Notes: generated by a model from the sequence alone, not told the origin. A DNA stretch of 64,000 bases from Methylotenera sp. (GCF_029946165.1 NZ_JAQSDZ010000006.1:186001-250000), one strand, 5' to 3'. Counted from the stretch's first letter, positions 8,769-18,843 are shown. Numbers and translations: made by a program.

Positions 8769-10190
8769 ATGTCGACATTACTTAATGCTAGCAATTTGCT
8801 GCCACATGGCTATTGTATTAACTGGTCGCCGAGTCTTCTATGGTTCTATGTAGTTTCCGATGCCACAATTGTGCTTGCTTACTACTCAATTCCATTCACC
8901 TTAACTTACATTGCCTGGCGAAGAAAAGACTTAAAATTTCGTGGTATTTACTTGCTGTTTAGCGCCTTTATTCTTTCATGCGGTACTACACATTTGCTAG
9001 GCATTGTGGTTTTATGGAATCCGATTTATTGGATAGATGCGAGTATGAAAGGCCTCACAGCAGCACTATCAGCAGTGACAGCAATAACCCTAGTTTATAT
9101 TACACCGCAGGTTCTTAAATTGCCTTCTCCATCTCAATACCATAAAGAAGTTCAAGGGCGCTTACTAGCCTATGAGGCATTAAAAGCGGCGCAAGCCACA
9201 CTGATTGAAGTTAATGAGTATAAAAAATCGGAAGAAGCATTACATGCAAGTGAGCAACGATTGCAATTAGTCTTAAAAGCCAGTCAGCTTGGATTTTGGG
9301 ATTGGGATATCAAAAACAACATTGTGACTAGGAATGAGCGTTGTGCAGAAATGCTAGGCTATCAATCAAGTGATATTGAACTGACAGTAAAGCAATGGGT
9401 GGATTTTATTCATCCCGAAGATCGTGAAATGGTATGGCAATCAGTTCGCGATAATATTGACGGTGTTAAAAAAATTCATGCACTTGAGTACCGCATGCGT
9501 ACCAAAAATGGTGAATACAGGTGGGTACTTGATCAAGGGCAAGTAGTTTCGTGGGATGCCGACCAGCGGGCTACTCGCATGTGTGGAACCCATACTGACA
9601 TTACTGAACGCAAGAATATGGAAGAGCAAGTGCGCAATTTTGCTTTCTATGATGCGCTGACCCAACTGCCAAATCGGCGTCTGTTAGATGACAGATTAAC
9701 CAAGGCTATTGCAACCAGTAAGCGTAGCGGATATTACGGAGCAGTGATGTTCCTAGACTTAGACAATTTTAAACCCATTAATGATAATCACGGACATCAA
9801 GCAGGGGATTTGCTATTGATAGAAGTTGCCAATCGCGTAAAGGGCTGCATTAGAGAAGTTGATACTGTTGCACGCCTTGGTGGAGACGAGTTCGTTGTAA
9901 TACTGAGTGAGCTAAGCTTAGACGAGGCAGAATCAATTTCAGAAACTAAATTGATTGCTGAAAAAATACTAAACGTATTAGCTGAGCCATACTTACTTAC
10001 CGTCACCCAATTTGGGCAAAAGGATAAAGTAATAGAACATGGATGCACTGCTAGTATTGGAGCAGTTGTATTTGTTAAAGATAGCTCCAGTCAAATTGAC
10101 CTGATGAAATGGGCGGATGCTGCAATGTATAAAGCTAAAGATGAAGGCAGAAATTTAATTCGATTTCATGAAGACTCTGTCACTCTTTAA
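8769..10190 (+). CDS. Diguanylate cyclase with ethylene-receptor-like membrane domain and PAS
   Basis: A 473-residue membrane-bound GGDEF protein. Residues 1-120 form three hydrophobic segments resembling the plant ETR1 ethylene-binding domain: LPHGYC, VVSDATIVLAYYSIP and ILSCGTTH. The ETR1 copper/ethylene residues have exact counterparts at the same spacing: Asp31, Tyr38, Cys71 and His75 (ETR1 Asp25, Tyr32, Cys65, His69). A PAS_3 fold occupies about 160-280 and ends in the PAC-like ITERKNMEEQ. The GGDEF domain has an intact active site GGDEF at about 371-375 and an RxxD inhibition site (REVD). No EAL domain is present. It probably makes c-di-GMP in response to a copper-bound small ligand or to another signal read through this domain. 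Confidence 0.9.
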   Translation: MSTLLNASNLLPHGYCINWSPSLLWFYVVSDATIVLAYYSIPFTLTYIAWRRKDLKFRGIYLLFSAFILSCGTTHLLGIVVLWNPIYWIDASMKGLTAALSAVTAITLVYITPQVLKLPSPSQYHKEVQGRLLAYEALKAAQATLIEVNEYKKSEEALHASEQRLQLVLKASQLGFWDWDIKNNIVTRNERCAEMLGYQSSDIELTVKQWVDFIHPEDREMVWQSVRDNIDGVKKIHALEYRMRTKNGEYRWVLDQGQVVSWDADQRATRMCGTHTDITERKNMEEQVRNFAFYDALTQLPNRRLLDDRLTKAIATSKRSGYYGAVMFLDLDNFKPINDNHGHQAGDLLLIEVANRVKGCIREVDTVARLGGDEFVVILSELSLDEAESISETKLIAEKILNVLAEPYLLTVTQFGQKDKVIEHGCTASIGAVVFVKDSSSQIDLMKWADAAMYKAKDEGRNLIRFHEDSVTL

Positions 10191-10237
10191 AAAAACAACA
10201 TTCCCATCACAGCTATATCTATATACAGCAAACAAAC

Positions 10238-12952
10238 CTAATGTTTGCTATTTGCCGCGACTAAGCGTTTGAGCTCTGGTACACAAGAGCCGCATTCTGT
10301 GCCGCATTTCAGTTTATTTTGTAGAGTGATTAAATCTGCACCTAGTTGGATGGTTTCGATAATATTGTTTTCGGCAACATCTAAACAATTGCAGATAATC
10401 TTGCCACGGCTACGCTGGCCTGCTGGCGGGATACTGAGTGGCGCGAGCGCCCAGCGGCGGAGCTCTGCGGTAAACTCACCTGAGGTCATCACTTCTTTCA
10501 GCCAATCGGTAGCAAGCGTTTCACCTACCAAGCGCACGCCTGTGACTTCTGGCTTGCCGCTATCACTACTGACTAAAATTCGTTTGCTAATGCCTCGTTT
10601 TGCATCTTGATAATTGAGCAATGGCATGTCATCTGTCATCGCTAATATCAGGTCAATTTTCTCAATTAATGCCTTATCTGGCGCTTGTGTATGCGCTGCA
10701 CGTAAAATTAGCATGCCGACATGATGTTCAGTTTTGCGGCCAAATAAACCACAAGTGGCGTAGTCAAAGTTGGTTAATAAACCACGTACTTTTTCCAACA
10801 TCTCTAAGTTTTCAATGGTACGCATCACAGTCATGCGCCACGGTAACTCTAGCTTTTCAATTTTGATGGCCGTGTGCTTAAGCTCAGGTTGTTTTGAGGT
10901 TTTATCAAAATTTGGCGGCATTAGGGCATTCACGCCCAAGCCGTGCATAAATTGACTGCCCCAGTGCATCGCTATAAAGGTTTGTGAGGCTTGCACTTCA
11001 TCAGACAATTGCGCAACCAACACTAAACTGCCGCGCTTATTGCTCACTTTGACGATGTCGCCATTTTTGATTGAGCGGCGCATCATGTCATCCGCGTTCA
11101 TCTGTATGACGGGCTCTTCGGCATGGTTAAACAGTTGTGCCACCGTGCCGGTGCGGCTCATACCGTGCCACTGGTCACGCAAACGGCCCGTGAGTAAATG
11201 CAGCGGATGGCGTGCATCGGTTTTATCTGCAGTGCCTTTGTAGATAGTATTCACAAATTGTGCTTTACCATCTGGCTTTTGAAACACGCCATCGGTGTAT
11301 AAACGTGCTGCGCCAGTCGTGTCGCCAGTTCTAAATGGCCATTGCTGTGGACCTTGCTCGTTAAGCAAGCTGTAGCTCAAACCAGTAATATCCAAATCTC
11401 GGCCACGTGTAGTTTCGCGATGCTCGTTGAAGATTTCTTCGGTTGTTGTATAGGGGAACAAGTTAGAGTTTTTAGCTAAACGTTTTTCTAAGCGTTGCGC
11501 AAAATCCACCATAATTGCCCAATCATGGCGCGCTTCTGCTGGCGTTGGGACGGCTGGATTCACGCGAGTAATGCGTCGCTCGGTGTTGGTGACTGAACCT
11601 TCTTTTTCACCCCAAGTGCTGGCTGGCAGCAATACATCTGCGTATTGGTTGGTATCGATATTGTTGTAAGCATCTTGCACCACCACTAACTCGGCATTTT
11701 GTAAGGCAGTAATCACATTATTCACGTCTGGCATAGAGTGCGCAGGGTTGGTGCAGGCAATCCAAATGGCTTTAATGCTGCCGTCTTTCACAGCATCAAA
11801 CATTTCGATGGCTGTTTTACCAGGTGTTGCTGGTACGCTTTCTACCCCCCAAAGTGTAGCGACTTCGGCGCGATGTTCTGGGTTAGCTAAATCACGATGC
11901 GCAGATAATAAATTCGCCATGCCGCCGACTTCACGGCCGCCCATAGCATTTGGCTGACCTGTCAGTGAAAATGGTCCTGCGCCTAATTTACCGATTTGCC
12001 CAGTGGCTAAATGCAAGTTAATTAAGGCTGCGTTTTTATCTGTCCCGTGGATGCTTTGATTCAAACCCATACAGTACATAGAAAGGCTAGGGCCTTTGCC
12101 GAACCATTTTGCTGCCGTGATAATGTCAGCTTCTTTAATGCCGCAAATATCTGCTACCATTTTGGGCGTATATTCGCGCACAGTATCTTTTAACGCATCG
12201 AAACCATTAGTGTGCGCTTGGATATAAGCCATATCCAGCAAGCCTTCCCACAGCAATACATGCAACATACCGTTATACAAGGCAACGTCTGTGCCTGGCA
12301 AAATAGCGAGATGCAAATCTGCAGCTTGCGCAGTATCGGTGCGGCGCGGATCGACCACGACAATTTTCAAATTTGGATTATTTTTCTTTGCATCTTCAAT
12401 GCGGCGGAAAATAATAGGGTGCGCAAATGCGGTATTTGAACCCGTGATAAATAAGCACTCGGTAGAGTCTATATCTTCATAACATGCGGGTGGTGCATCT
12501 GAACCCAACGTAGCTTTGTATCCTGTGACTGCAGAACTCATGCAAAGACGCGAATTCGTATCGACGTTATTGGTGCCAATCAAACCCTTGGCGAGCTTAT
12601 TGAACACATAATAGTCTTCAGTTAATAACTGGCCTGAAATATAAAAAGCCACGGAGTCTGGCCCGTGCTTTTCGATGGTTTGGGCAAATTGTTCAGTTAA
12701 GTAATCAAGTGATTCGTCCCAAGAAACGCGTTTGCGCGTTTCTTCTCGCGTTAAACGCATTTCAGGGTAAAGTAAGCGGTTATCAAGCTTGGCAGTAAGA
12801 TGTAGCGTAGAACCCTTGGTGCATAAGCGCCCAAAGTTGGCAGGGTGATTTGGGTCACCTTTTATGTCAATAATCTTGTCATTTTGGCTAGATATAATGA
12901 CACCGCAGCCAACGCCACAGTAACAACAAGTCGATTTGGTTTCTTTAATCAC
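10238..12952 (-). CDS. nasA: Assimilatory nitrate reductase catalytic subunit
   Basis: A 904-residue cytoplasmic molybdopterin enzyme that reduces nitrate to nitrite for assimilation. The N-terminal [4Fe-4S] ligands CCYCGVGCG are at residues 9-17 with a fourth Cys in GRLCTKG. The bis-MGD domain includes SMYCMGLNQSIHGTDKN, and the molydopterin dinucleotide-binding domain has LLTGRLRDQWHGMSRTG. The last 60 residues form a BFD-like [2Fe-2S] domain (CNCLDV, CGTECGSCVPEL), as in Klebsiella-type NasA rather than cyanobacterial NarB. It is the last gene of the nirB-narK-kinase-nirD-nasA run. Confidence 0.96.
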   Translation of the reverse strand: MIKETKSTCCYCGVGCGVIISSQNDKIIDIKGDPNHPANFGRLCTKGSTLHLTAKLDNRLLYPEMRLTREETRKRVSWDESLDYLTEQFAQTIEKHGPDSVAFYISGQLLTEDYYVFNKLAKGLIGTNNVDTNSRLCMSSAVTGYKATLGSDAPPACYEDIDSTECLFITGSNTAFAHPIIFRRIEDAKKNNPNLKIVVVDPRRTDTAQAADLHLAILPGTDVALYNGMLHVLLWEGLLDMAYIQAHTNGFDALKDTVREYTPKMVADICGIKEADIITAAKWFGKGPSLSMYCMGLNQSIHGTDKNAALINLHLATGQIGKLGAGPFSLTGQPNAMGGREVGGMANLLSAHRDLANPEHRAEVATLWGVESVPATPGKTAIEMFDAVKDGSIKAIWIACTNPAHSMPDVNNVITALQNAELVVVQDAYNNIDTNQYADVLLPASTWGEKEGSVTNTERRITRVNPAVPTPAEARHDWAIMVDFAQRLEKRLAKNSNLFPYTTTEEIFNEHRETTRGRDLDITGLSYSLLNEQGPQQWPFRTGDTTGAARLYTDGVFQKPDGKAQFVNTIYKGTADKTDARHPLHLLTGRLRDQWHGMSRTGTVAQLFNHAEEPVIQMNADDMMRRSIKNGDIVKVSNKRGSLVLVAQLSDEVQASQTFIAMHWGSQFMHGLGVNALMPPNFDKTSKQPELKHTAIKIEKLELPWRMTVMRTIENLEMLEKVRGLLTNFDYATCGLFGRKTEHHVGMLILRAAHTQAPDKALIEKIDLILAMTDDMPLLNYQDAKRGISKRILVSSDSGKPEVTGVRLVGETLATDWLKEVMTSGEFTAELRRWALAPLSIPPAGQRSRGKIICNCLDVAENNIIETIQLGADLITLQNKLKCGTECGSCVPELKRLVAANSKH

Positions 12953-13015
12953 TTTTTTGCTAATCTTTAAATATGAATCTTTGTTAGGCTAGTTTGTTGA
13001 ATCTAGTTTGCTTAA

Positions 13016-13345
13016 TCAGGTTTTTAGCTCTAGATATACAACGCCATCTTCAACTTTTGTATTAAAACAGGCAGTTTCACCCACATCTGGCTCATCTGCT
13101 TTGCCATCGACTAAACTGATTTTCCAGCTATGCAGAGGACAAGCAATTTTGTCACCATAGACAATGCCTTCTGACAGTGGTCCGCCTTTATGTGGACAGC
13201 TGTTATTGACGGCCAATATGCGGTCATCTTCTAAACGAAATACGCCAATGTCGATACTGACATTATCTTTGTTCTTTGTACGAACAACGCGCGCGCCTAA
13301 TCTAGGAATATCTTCAAATGGCGCTACTTTTACCCAATTACTCAT
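13016..13345 (-). CDS. nirD: Nitrite reductase small subunit (Rieske-type)
   Basis: A 109-residue NirD, partner of the large subunit NirB in NAD(P)H-dependent reduction of nitrite to ammonium. The Rieske-like fold retains the cluster ligand pattern CPHKGGPLSEG and CPLHSWKI (C-x-H and C-x2-H), so this NirD probably binds a [2Fe-2S] centre, unlike the E. coli protein. Its gene is separated from nirB by the transporter and the kinase gene. That order is unusual compared with adjacent nirBD, but all lie on one strand with short gaps. Confidence 0.93.
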   Translation of the reverse strand: MSNWVKVAPFEDIPRLGARVVRTKNKDNVSIDIGVFRLEDDRILAVNNSCPHKGGPLSEGIVYGDKIACPLHSWKISLVDGKADEPDVGETACFNTKVEDGVVYLELKT

Positions 13346-13368
13346 GATTTTTTAACCTTAATTCAAAC

Positions 13369-15063
13369 TTATGAAACAACTAATAAATAAATTAACAATA
13401 AATTTAAAACAAATGAAAAAATAGCAATCCACTGCCATTTAACTAATCTAGCACGTGCGATTAATGGTGTACGTGCTGGCGCTAAGATTGGTTTTAACTC
13501 TCCATGCTCAAGCGCTAATAACATTTCTTCTGCAGTTTCAAAGCGTAACTTTAAGTCGCGCGCGATGGCTTTAAGAATGATATTTTCGAGCCAATAGGGT
13601 ATATCCGGTCTATATCTTGTCGGTGGAATCGGCTCACCAAATTTCGGACGTTGAAACGGCTCAATCTCACCATGCGGGTATTTACGTGTGAGCAAGTAAT
13701 AAAGCGTGACTCCTGCCGCATAAATATCACTTTGCACTGTAGCTGGTTCACCATCAAATAACTCTGGCGCCATAAAGCTTGGTGTTCCAGGGTTTTGTGA
13801 CATTTCGGTGGCAACAATCATACTACTTAAGGCTACACCTAAATCTAAAATACGCAATCGTTGATCAGTCGCTTGGTGAATGTTATCTGGCTTAATATCT
13901 CTATGTACGATATTGAGCCGATGCAATGCAGCCATACCGCGCAATAAATCAATTCCAATTTTAGCCACGCCCACTACCGTGAAATGATGCCCGCTATCTA
14001 AGCGCTGCTGTAGCGTCGAACCTTCATGCCAACTCATTACATAATAAAGCTTGCTACGTTTCTCAGCAGTCACTGGAAAAACTTGCGGCACATATTGAGA
14101 AACCACACGCTTTGCCAGCCACTCCTCATTGAGCAAGCCATTACAGCTTTCTACATCATTGGCTAAAAGTGGCTGTAATGTTTTTAATACAAACAATTGC
14201 CGACTATTAAGGTGGCGTACTTTGTATAGCAAACTTGCTCGAGACTCATATAAAACCTCGATTATTTCAAAGTCATCTATGGTTTCACCGATCTGCAACT
14301 TATTTGGCACAATCAAATGTCTACCATCAGCTAACAACTCCGAAAGTGTTTCCTCTCCAAGCTGCGTAATTCTAGCGGCAACTGCGGTACTGTTATCAGT
14401 GCTACCTTTTTCAATGGCTAATTTTGTGAGTTCCTCGCAAATCATTTGCGGGCTATCATAAAGCGCCATCGTTTTATGAATAGCCTGCTCGCCTAATGCA
14501 TCCCAAACACCATCACTCATCAAAGCAAACACGTCACCGACTTGCAACGCACCATCGGCATAATCCACTTCTAAATGTCGATCTAAGCCAACCGCACGCT
14601 TTAACACGTGACGCATCTCAGGTCTATCCCAAACGTGGTCAGTAGTAAGCTTCTTTAACTTGCCATCTCGAAGTAAATAAATACGCGTATCGCCCACATG
14701 TGCAGAATAATAACGTTGCCCACGTAATACCAATAATGAAAGCGTAGTCGCCATGCCAACCATATCGCGGTTTGCGTTAGCTTGGGCAATTAACCAACGA
14801 TTAGCAGCAGTAAGCACTTTATCTAATGCCGTTAGCGGCTCCCATGTATCTGGCGTGGCGTAGTAATCTGAGGTCACCGTGCGCATGGTCATTTCAGAAG
14901 CTTCACCACCGCCCGCATTGCCGCTGACGCCATCCGCTACCGCCAAGAGTGCGCCTTTAATGCTTAATTGCGTACCTGCTGGAGTGACCACACCCACGTA
15001 ATCTTCATTACGTGCGCGCGGACCCGTTAGGCTGGATTGGCCAATTTCAAATTTTAATGACAT
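13369..15063 (-). CDS. Fused PP2C-type phosphatase and Ser/Thr protein kinase, membrane-anchored
   Basis: A 564-residue two-domain signalling protein. Residues 1-235 are a PP2C phosphatase: RNEDYVG, LAVADGVSGNAGGGEAS, HVGDTRIYLLRDG, MSDGVWD and STDNSTAVA supply the metal-binding aspartates. Residues 265-520 are a Hanks-type kinase: lysine in LFVLKTLQP, catalytic HRDIKPDN near 386, DLG in place of DFG, and the APE motif FMAPELFDGEP. A single C-terminal membrane helix (IAIFSFVLNLLLIYLLVVS) anchors it. It lies between nirD and narK with gaps of about 23 and 32 bp. A similar kinase/phosphatase sits in nas loci of pseudomonads, suggesting a conserved role in controlling nitrate uptake or reduction; the substrate is unknown. 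Confidence 0.93.
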   Translation of the reverse strand: MSLKFEIGQSSLTGPRARNEDYVGVVTPAGTQLSIKGALLAVADGVSGNAGGGEASEMTMRTVTSDYYATPDTWEPLTALDKVLTAANRWLIAQANANRDMVGMATTLSLLVLRGQRYYSAHVGDTRIYLLRDGKLKKLTTDHVWDRPEMRHVLKRAVGLDRHLEVDYADGALQVGDVFALMSDGVWDALGEQAIHKTMALYDSPQMICEELTKLAIEKGSTDNSTAVAARITQLGEETLSELLADGRHLIVPNKLQIGETIDDFEIIEVLYESRASLLYKVRHLNSRQLFVLKTLQPLLANDVESCNGLLNEEWLAKRVVSQYVPQVFPVTAEKRSKLYYVMSWHEGSTLQQRLDSGHHFTVVGVAKIGIDLLRGMAALHRLNIVHRDIKPDNIHQATDQRLRILDLGVALSSMIVATEMSQNPGTPSFMAPELFDGEPATVQSDIYAAGVTLYYLLTRKYPHGEIEPFQRPKFGEPIPPTRYRPDIPYWLENIILKAIARDLKLRFETAEEMLLALEHGELKPILAPARTPLIARARLVKWQWIAIFSFVLNLLLIYLLVVS

Positions 15064-15095
15064 GGGATTATTTTACAGCGCTAATACCACTAAAT

Positions 15096-16301
15096 TTAAA
15101 CTTTCGCTGTAGTCACACTACCCCAAGTCGTTCTCCATCTAGTTTTCACACCAGCTAGACCTATCATTGCTAGCACTGCTAAGCCTGCAAATATCAACAA
15201 ACCTATTTGGTAGTTACCGTAAGTTTGTTTAAAGTAACCTAAACTTGCCGCTAGGTAGAAACCACCTACACCGCCAGCCATACCCACTAAACCAGTCATT
15301 ACACCGATTTCTTTACGGAAGCGTTGGGGTACTAATTGGAATACTGCACCATTACCCATACCTAGAATTGCCATCACAGGAATAATTATCGCGAGTGCTA
15401 ACTGCCAAGTTGGTTGTCCAAAACTCATGATAACTAATAATACGGCAGCAACGCTATACATAGCCAATAGCGTACGAACTCCGCCAATACGGTCCGCCAC
15501 CAAACCGCCAATTGGGCGAACTAGCGATCCAGCAAACACACAGGCCGCTGTACAGTACCCTGCGTTAACAGCTCCTAGGCTATAAAGGTCATTAAAGTAA
15601 ATGGTGAGCGATGAAGCTAAGCCAACAAAACCACCAAAAGTCACACTGTAAAAGAACATAAACCACCACGCGTCTTTATCTTTCAGAATAGCCACGTATT
15701 GGCTAAGCGATTTGGCTGGCGGTGCATCTGGGCTATCTTTAGCAAAAATGATGTAAACAAACATCGCAATGCCTAGCGGAATTAACGCCAAGCCAAATAC
15801 GTTATTCCAGCCATAAGCAACCGCTAACGAGGGTGCAAATAATGCAGCAAACACTGTACCTGAGTTACCAGCACCCGCAATACCTAGCGCAGTTCCTTGA
15901 TGCTCTGGTGGATACCAACGGCTTGCGAGCGGCAAAGCAACAGCAAACGCCGCACCTGCAAAACCCAAACCTATGCCCAACATTAACGCTTGTTGAAAGT
16001 TTTGTATACCGTGCAACCAAGCCAATAGTAAACTTAAGACCACAATAATTTGACCAATTAGACCAGCCATTTTTGGTTTGATTTGATCTACCAACACACC
16101 CATCACAATACGTAATAATGCGCCAGCCAATACTGGCGTTGCCACCATCAAGCCTTTTTGTGAAGCAGATAAGTTTAAATCTGCCGCCATTTGCACCGCT
16201 AATGGTCCGAGCAATACCCATACCATAAAGCTTAAATCAAAGTATAGAAACGCTGAGAACAACGTTGGTTTATGTCCTACTTGCCAAAAACTTTTTTGCA
16301 T
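15096..16301 (-). CDS. Nitrate/nitrite transporter, NarK/NNP family (MFS)
   Basis: A 401-residue major facilitator with 12 predicted membrane segments. Both nitrate signature motifs of the NNP family are present: AGAGNSGTVFAALFAPSLA in helix 5 and GMAGGVGGFYLAA in helix 11. It lies in the nirB-nasA operon, so nitrate import is the likely direction. An AAGGAAG Shine-Dalgarno precedes the ATG. The locus also encodes an ABC nitrate importer (nrtABD), so the cell has two uptake systems, perhaps for different nitrate concentrations. Confidence 0.94.
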   Translation of the reverse strand: MQKSFWQVGHKPTLFSAFLYFDLSFMVWVLLGPLAVQMAADLNLSASQKGLMVATPVLAGALLRIVMGVLVDQIKPKMAGLIGQIIVVLSLLLAWLHGIQNFQQALMLGIGLGFAGAAFAVALPLASRWYPPEHQGTALGIAGAGNSGTVFAALFAPSLAVAYGWNNVFGLALIPLGIAMFVYIIFAKDSPDAPPAKSLSQYVAILKDKDAWWFMFFYSVTFGGFVGLASSLTIYFNDLYSLGAVNAGYCTAACVFAGSLVRPIGGLVADRIGGVRTLLAMYSVAAVLLVIMSFGQPTWQLALAIIIPVMAILGMGNGAVFQLVPQRFRKEIGVMTGLVGMAGGVGGFYLAASLGYFKQTYGNYQIGLLIFAGLAVLAMIGLAGVKTRWRTTWGSVTTAKV

Positions 16302-16356
16302 AAAACTTCCTTAACCACCCTAAAATGAAATAGATTTATTAATCAATCCAAAAAAT

Positions 16357-18786
16357 CTACACCTCAATCACTTCAAACTCTTTATGTTTATTGCGATTAT
16401 TTACACGCTCCGCCCAAGGATCTACTGCACCTTGCAATGTGTATAGCAAGCGCTCGTATGCGGCTTTACGGCCTTCTACATCTTCGAGTATGCGTTGTTT
16501 TACATATTCTAAACCTACGCGCTCTAACCAATGCACAGTGCGGTCTAAATAGCGGGCTTCTTCACGGTAAACTTGAATGAACGCACCTGAATACTCTAGC
16601 ACTTCATCAGAAGTTTTTACTTTACATAAAAATTGCGCAGCTTCAGTTTTAATACCACCGTTACCACCTACATAAATTTCCCAGCCTGACTCTACCGCGA
16701 TAATGCCAACGTCTTTAATGCCAGATTCTGCACAGTTACGTGGGCAACCTGACACAGCAAATTTAACTTTATGTGGCGCCCACATGTGGTCAAATGCTTT
16801 TTCGATATCAATGCCCATTTGGGTGGAATTTTGCGTACCGAAACGGCAGAACTCGCTACCAACACAAGTTTTAACCGTACGAATACTCTTACCGTAAGCA
16901 TAGCCAGATGGCATATCTAAATCTGCCCACATATCGACTAGGTCTTCTTTTTTAACGCCTAGCAAGTCAATACGTTGTCCACCAGTCACTTTCACCATAG
17001 GTACTGAGTATTTATCAGCCACATCGGCGATTTTGCGTAATTGGCTTGGTGTAGTTACACCGCCGTACATACGCGGAATGACTGAATAAGTACCGTCTTT
17101 TTGAATATTGGCGTGAACGCGTTCGTTAATAAAGCGTGACTGTGGATCATCTTTCGCTTCATGCGGCCAAGTAGAAAGTAGGTAATAATTTAGCGCTGGA
17201 CGGCAAGTTGCACAGCCGTTAGGCGTACTCCAGCCCATGCCTGCCATCGCATCTGGAATATTTAAATATTTGTGAGTGCGAATTTCTTCACGCACTTCTT
17301 CATGGTTTTTCTCAGTACAACCGCAAACCGCTTTGCTGGTTGACGGTGGCGCATATCCGCCACCTAAAGTAGACGCTAAAATTTGCTCAACCAAGCCCAC
17401 ACATGAGCCGCAGCTTGAACCAGCTTTTGTTTGCTTTTTCACATCATCAAGAGTGAATAAACCATGATCTTGAATGGCTTTAACGATAGTGCCTTTGCAT
17501 ACGCCATTACAACCACATACTTCCATTTCATTGGTCATTAGTGATGCTTGACTTTGACCTTGATGACCAGTATCACCAATCGCAGAGGGACCAAACATTA
17601 AGTGATCACGAATCTCGTGGATAGGTTTGCTATCCCTAAGCATTTGAAAATACCACGAACCGTCCGTGGTATCCCCATAAAGCACGCCACCAACGATTTT
17701 GTCGTTTTTGATGATGAGTTTTTTGTATACCCCACCAACTGCATCGTGCAAAACAATCTCTTCAGTTTCATCATCACCAGTGAAATCACCCGCGCTGAAT
17801 AAATCAATGCCGGTCACTTTTAATTTTGTTGAGGTGACAGAACCTTTGTACAAACCAATACCATAATTAGCTAAATGATTAGCGCAGACTTTTGCCATTT
17901 CAAACAAAGGCGCAACTAAACCATAGGAAATGCCACGGTGCGCAACGCACTCACCCACGGCATATACACGCGGATCAAAAGTTTGCATGGTGTCATTCAC
18001 CACTACACCTTTGTCACAGTGGATACCAGCAGATTCAGCCAGTGCGAAATTCGGGCGAATACCTACAGCTAATACTAATAAATCGGCAGGTAACTCAAAA
18101 CCCTCGGCAAAACGAACCGCTTTAACGCGACCATTTTCATCACCAATAATCGTTTCTGTATTGGTAGATAGATGAAATTTAAGGCCTTTAGCTTCTAGAG
18201 ATTTTTGCAGCATGATGCCTGCTGTTTTATCTAACTGTTTCTCTAACAACCATTCGTTTCGATGGATAACAGTCACATCCATACCTTGAATACTTAAGCC
18301 GTTAGCTGCCTCTAAACCAAGCAAACCACCACCCACTACAACTGCATGCTTGTATTTTTTTGCAGCCTCAATCATGTCATTAGTATCTTTAATGTCGCGA
18401 TAGCCTAAGACACCTTCAAGATTGTTACCTGGAATAGGTGGCATAAATGGTTTTGAACCCGTAGCTAATAGCAAGCGGTCATATTCCGCACTCGTGCCAT
18501 CTTCCGCATAAACCACGCGATTTTTACGATCAATTTTGTTGATGCGCGCATTGGTATGCAAGGTAATATTATGCTCGGCGTACCATTCACGGGTATTTAG
18601 AATGATGTCGTCAATCGTCTGCTCATTCGCCAAGACTGGCGATAGCATGATGCGATTATAGTTAGGATACGGCTCATCACCGAACACAGTAATGTCGTAA
18701 ATATCAGGCGCTATCTTAAGTAGTTCTTCTACAGTACGCATGCCTGCCATGCCGTTACCAACTACTACTAATTTCATTTTTTGCAT
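16357..18786 (-). CDS. nirB: Nitrite reductase [NAD(P)H] large subunit
   Basis: An 809-residue siroheme enzyme reducing nitrite to ammonium. It begins with FAD- and NAD-binding Rossmann motifs (VVVGNGMAGMRTVEEL; HAVVVGGGLLGLEAANGL), followed near residues 420-500 by BFD [2Fe-2S] cysteines (CGCNGVCKG, SSCGSCVGL). The ferredoxin-like half-domain and the siroheme/[4Fe-4S] cysteines in TCVGSEFCRFGT (about 645) and SGCPRNCAESG (about 685) come next. All catalytic features are intact. It is the first gene of the assimilatory operon, 55 bp before narK, with a candidate sigma54 promoter upstream. Confidence 0.97.
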   Translation of the reverse strand: MQKMKLVVVGNGMAGMRTVEELLKIAPDIYDITVFGDEPYPNYNRIMLSPVLANEQTIDDIILNTREWYAEHNITLHTNARINKIDRKNRVVYAEDGTSAEYDRLLLATGSKPFMPPIPGNNLEGVLGYRDIKDTNDMIEAAKKYKHAVVVGGGLLGLEAANGLSIQGMDVTVIHRNEWLLEKQLDKTAGIMLQKSLEAKGLKFHLSTNTETIIGDENGRVKAVRFAEGFELPADLLVLAVGIRPNFALAESAGIHCDKGVVVNDTMQTFDPRVYAVGECVAHRGISYGLVAPLFEMAKVCANHLANYGIGLYKGSVTSTKLKVTGIDLFSAGDFTGDDETEEIVLHDAVGGVYKKLIIKNDKIVGGVLYGDTTDGSWYFQMLRDSKPIHEIRDHLMFGPSAIGDTGHQGQSQASLMTNEMEVCGCNGVCKGTIVKAIQDHGLFTLDDVKKQTKAGSSCGSCVGLVEQILASTLGGGYAPPSTSKAVCGCTEKNHEEVREEIRTHKYLNIPDAMAGMGWSTPNGCATCRPALNYYLLSTWPHEAKDDPQSRFINERVHANIQKDGTYSVIPRMYGGVTTPSQLRKIADVADKYSVPMVKVTGGQRIDLLGVKKEDLVDMWADLDMPSGYAYGKSIRTVKTCVGSEFCRFGTQNSTQMGIDIEKAFDHMWAPHKVKFAVSGCPRNCAESGIKDVGIIAVESGWEIYVGGNGGIKTEAAQFLCKVKTSDEVLEYSGAFIQVYREEARYLDRTVHWLERVGLEYVKQRILEDVEGRKAAYERLLYTLQGAVDPWAERVNNRNKHKEFEVIEV

Positions 18787-18827
18787 TTTATATAAGACTT
18801 TAAGTTAATTAAATACAAGGCATATAA

Positions 18828-18843
18828 AGCAACATCCATGCCT
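18828..18843 (-). promoter_or_regulatory. Candidate sigma54 promoter of nirB
   Basis: On the minus strand AGGCATGGATGTTGCT keeps the invariant GG and GC of the -24/-12 elements with exactly ten bases between them, though the -24 box deviates from TGGCAC. It lies about 42 bp before the nirB start codon, with an NtrC-like dyad some 50 bp farther upstream. Confidence 0.45.
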
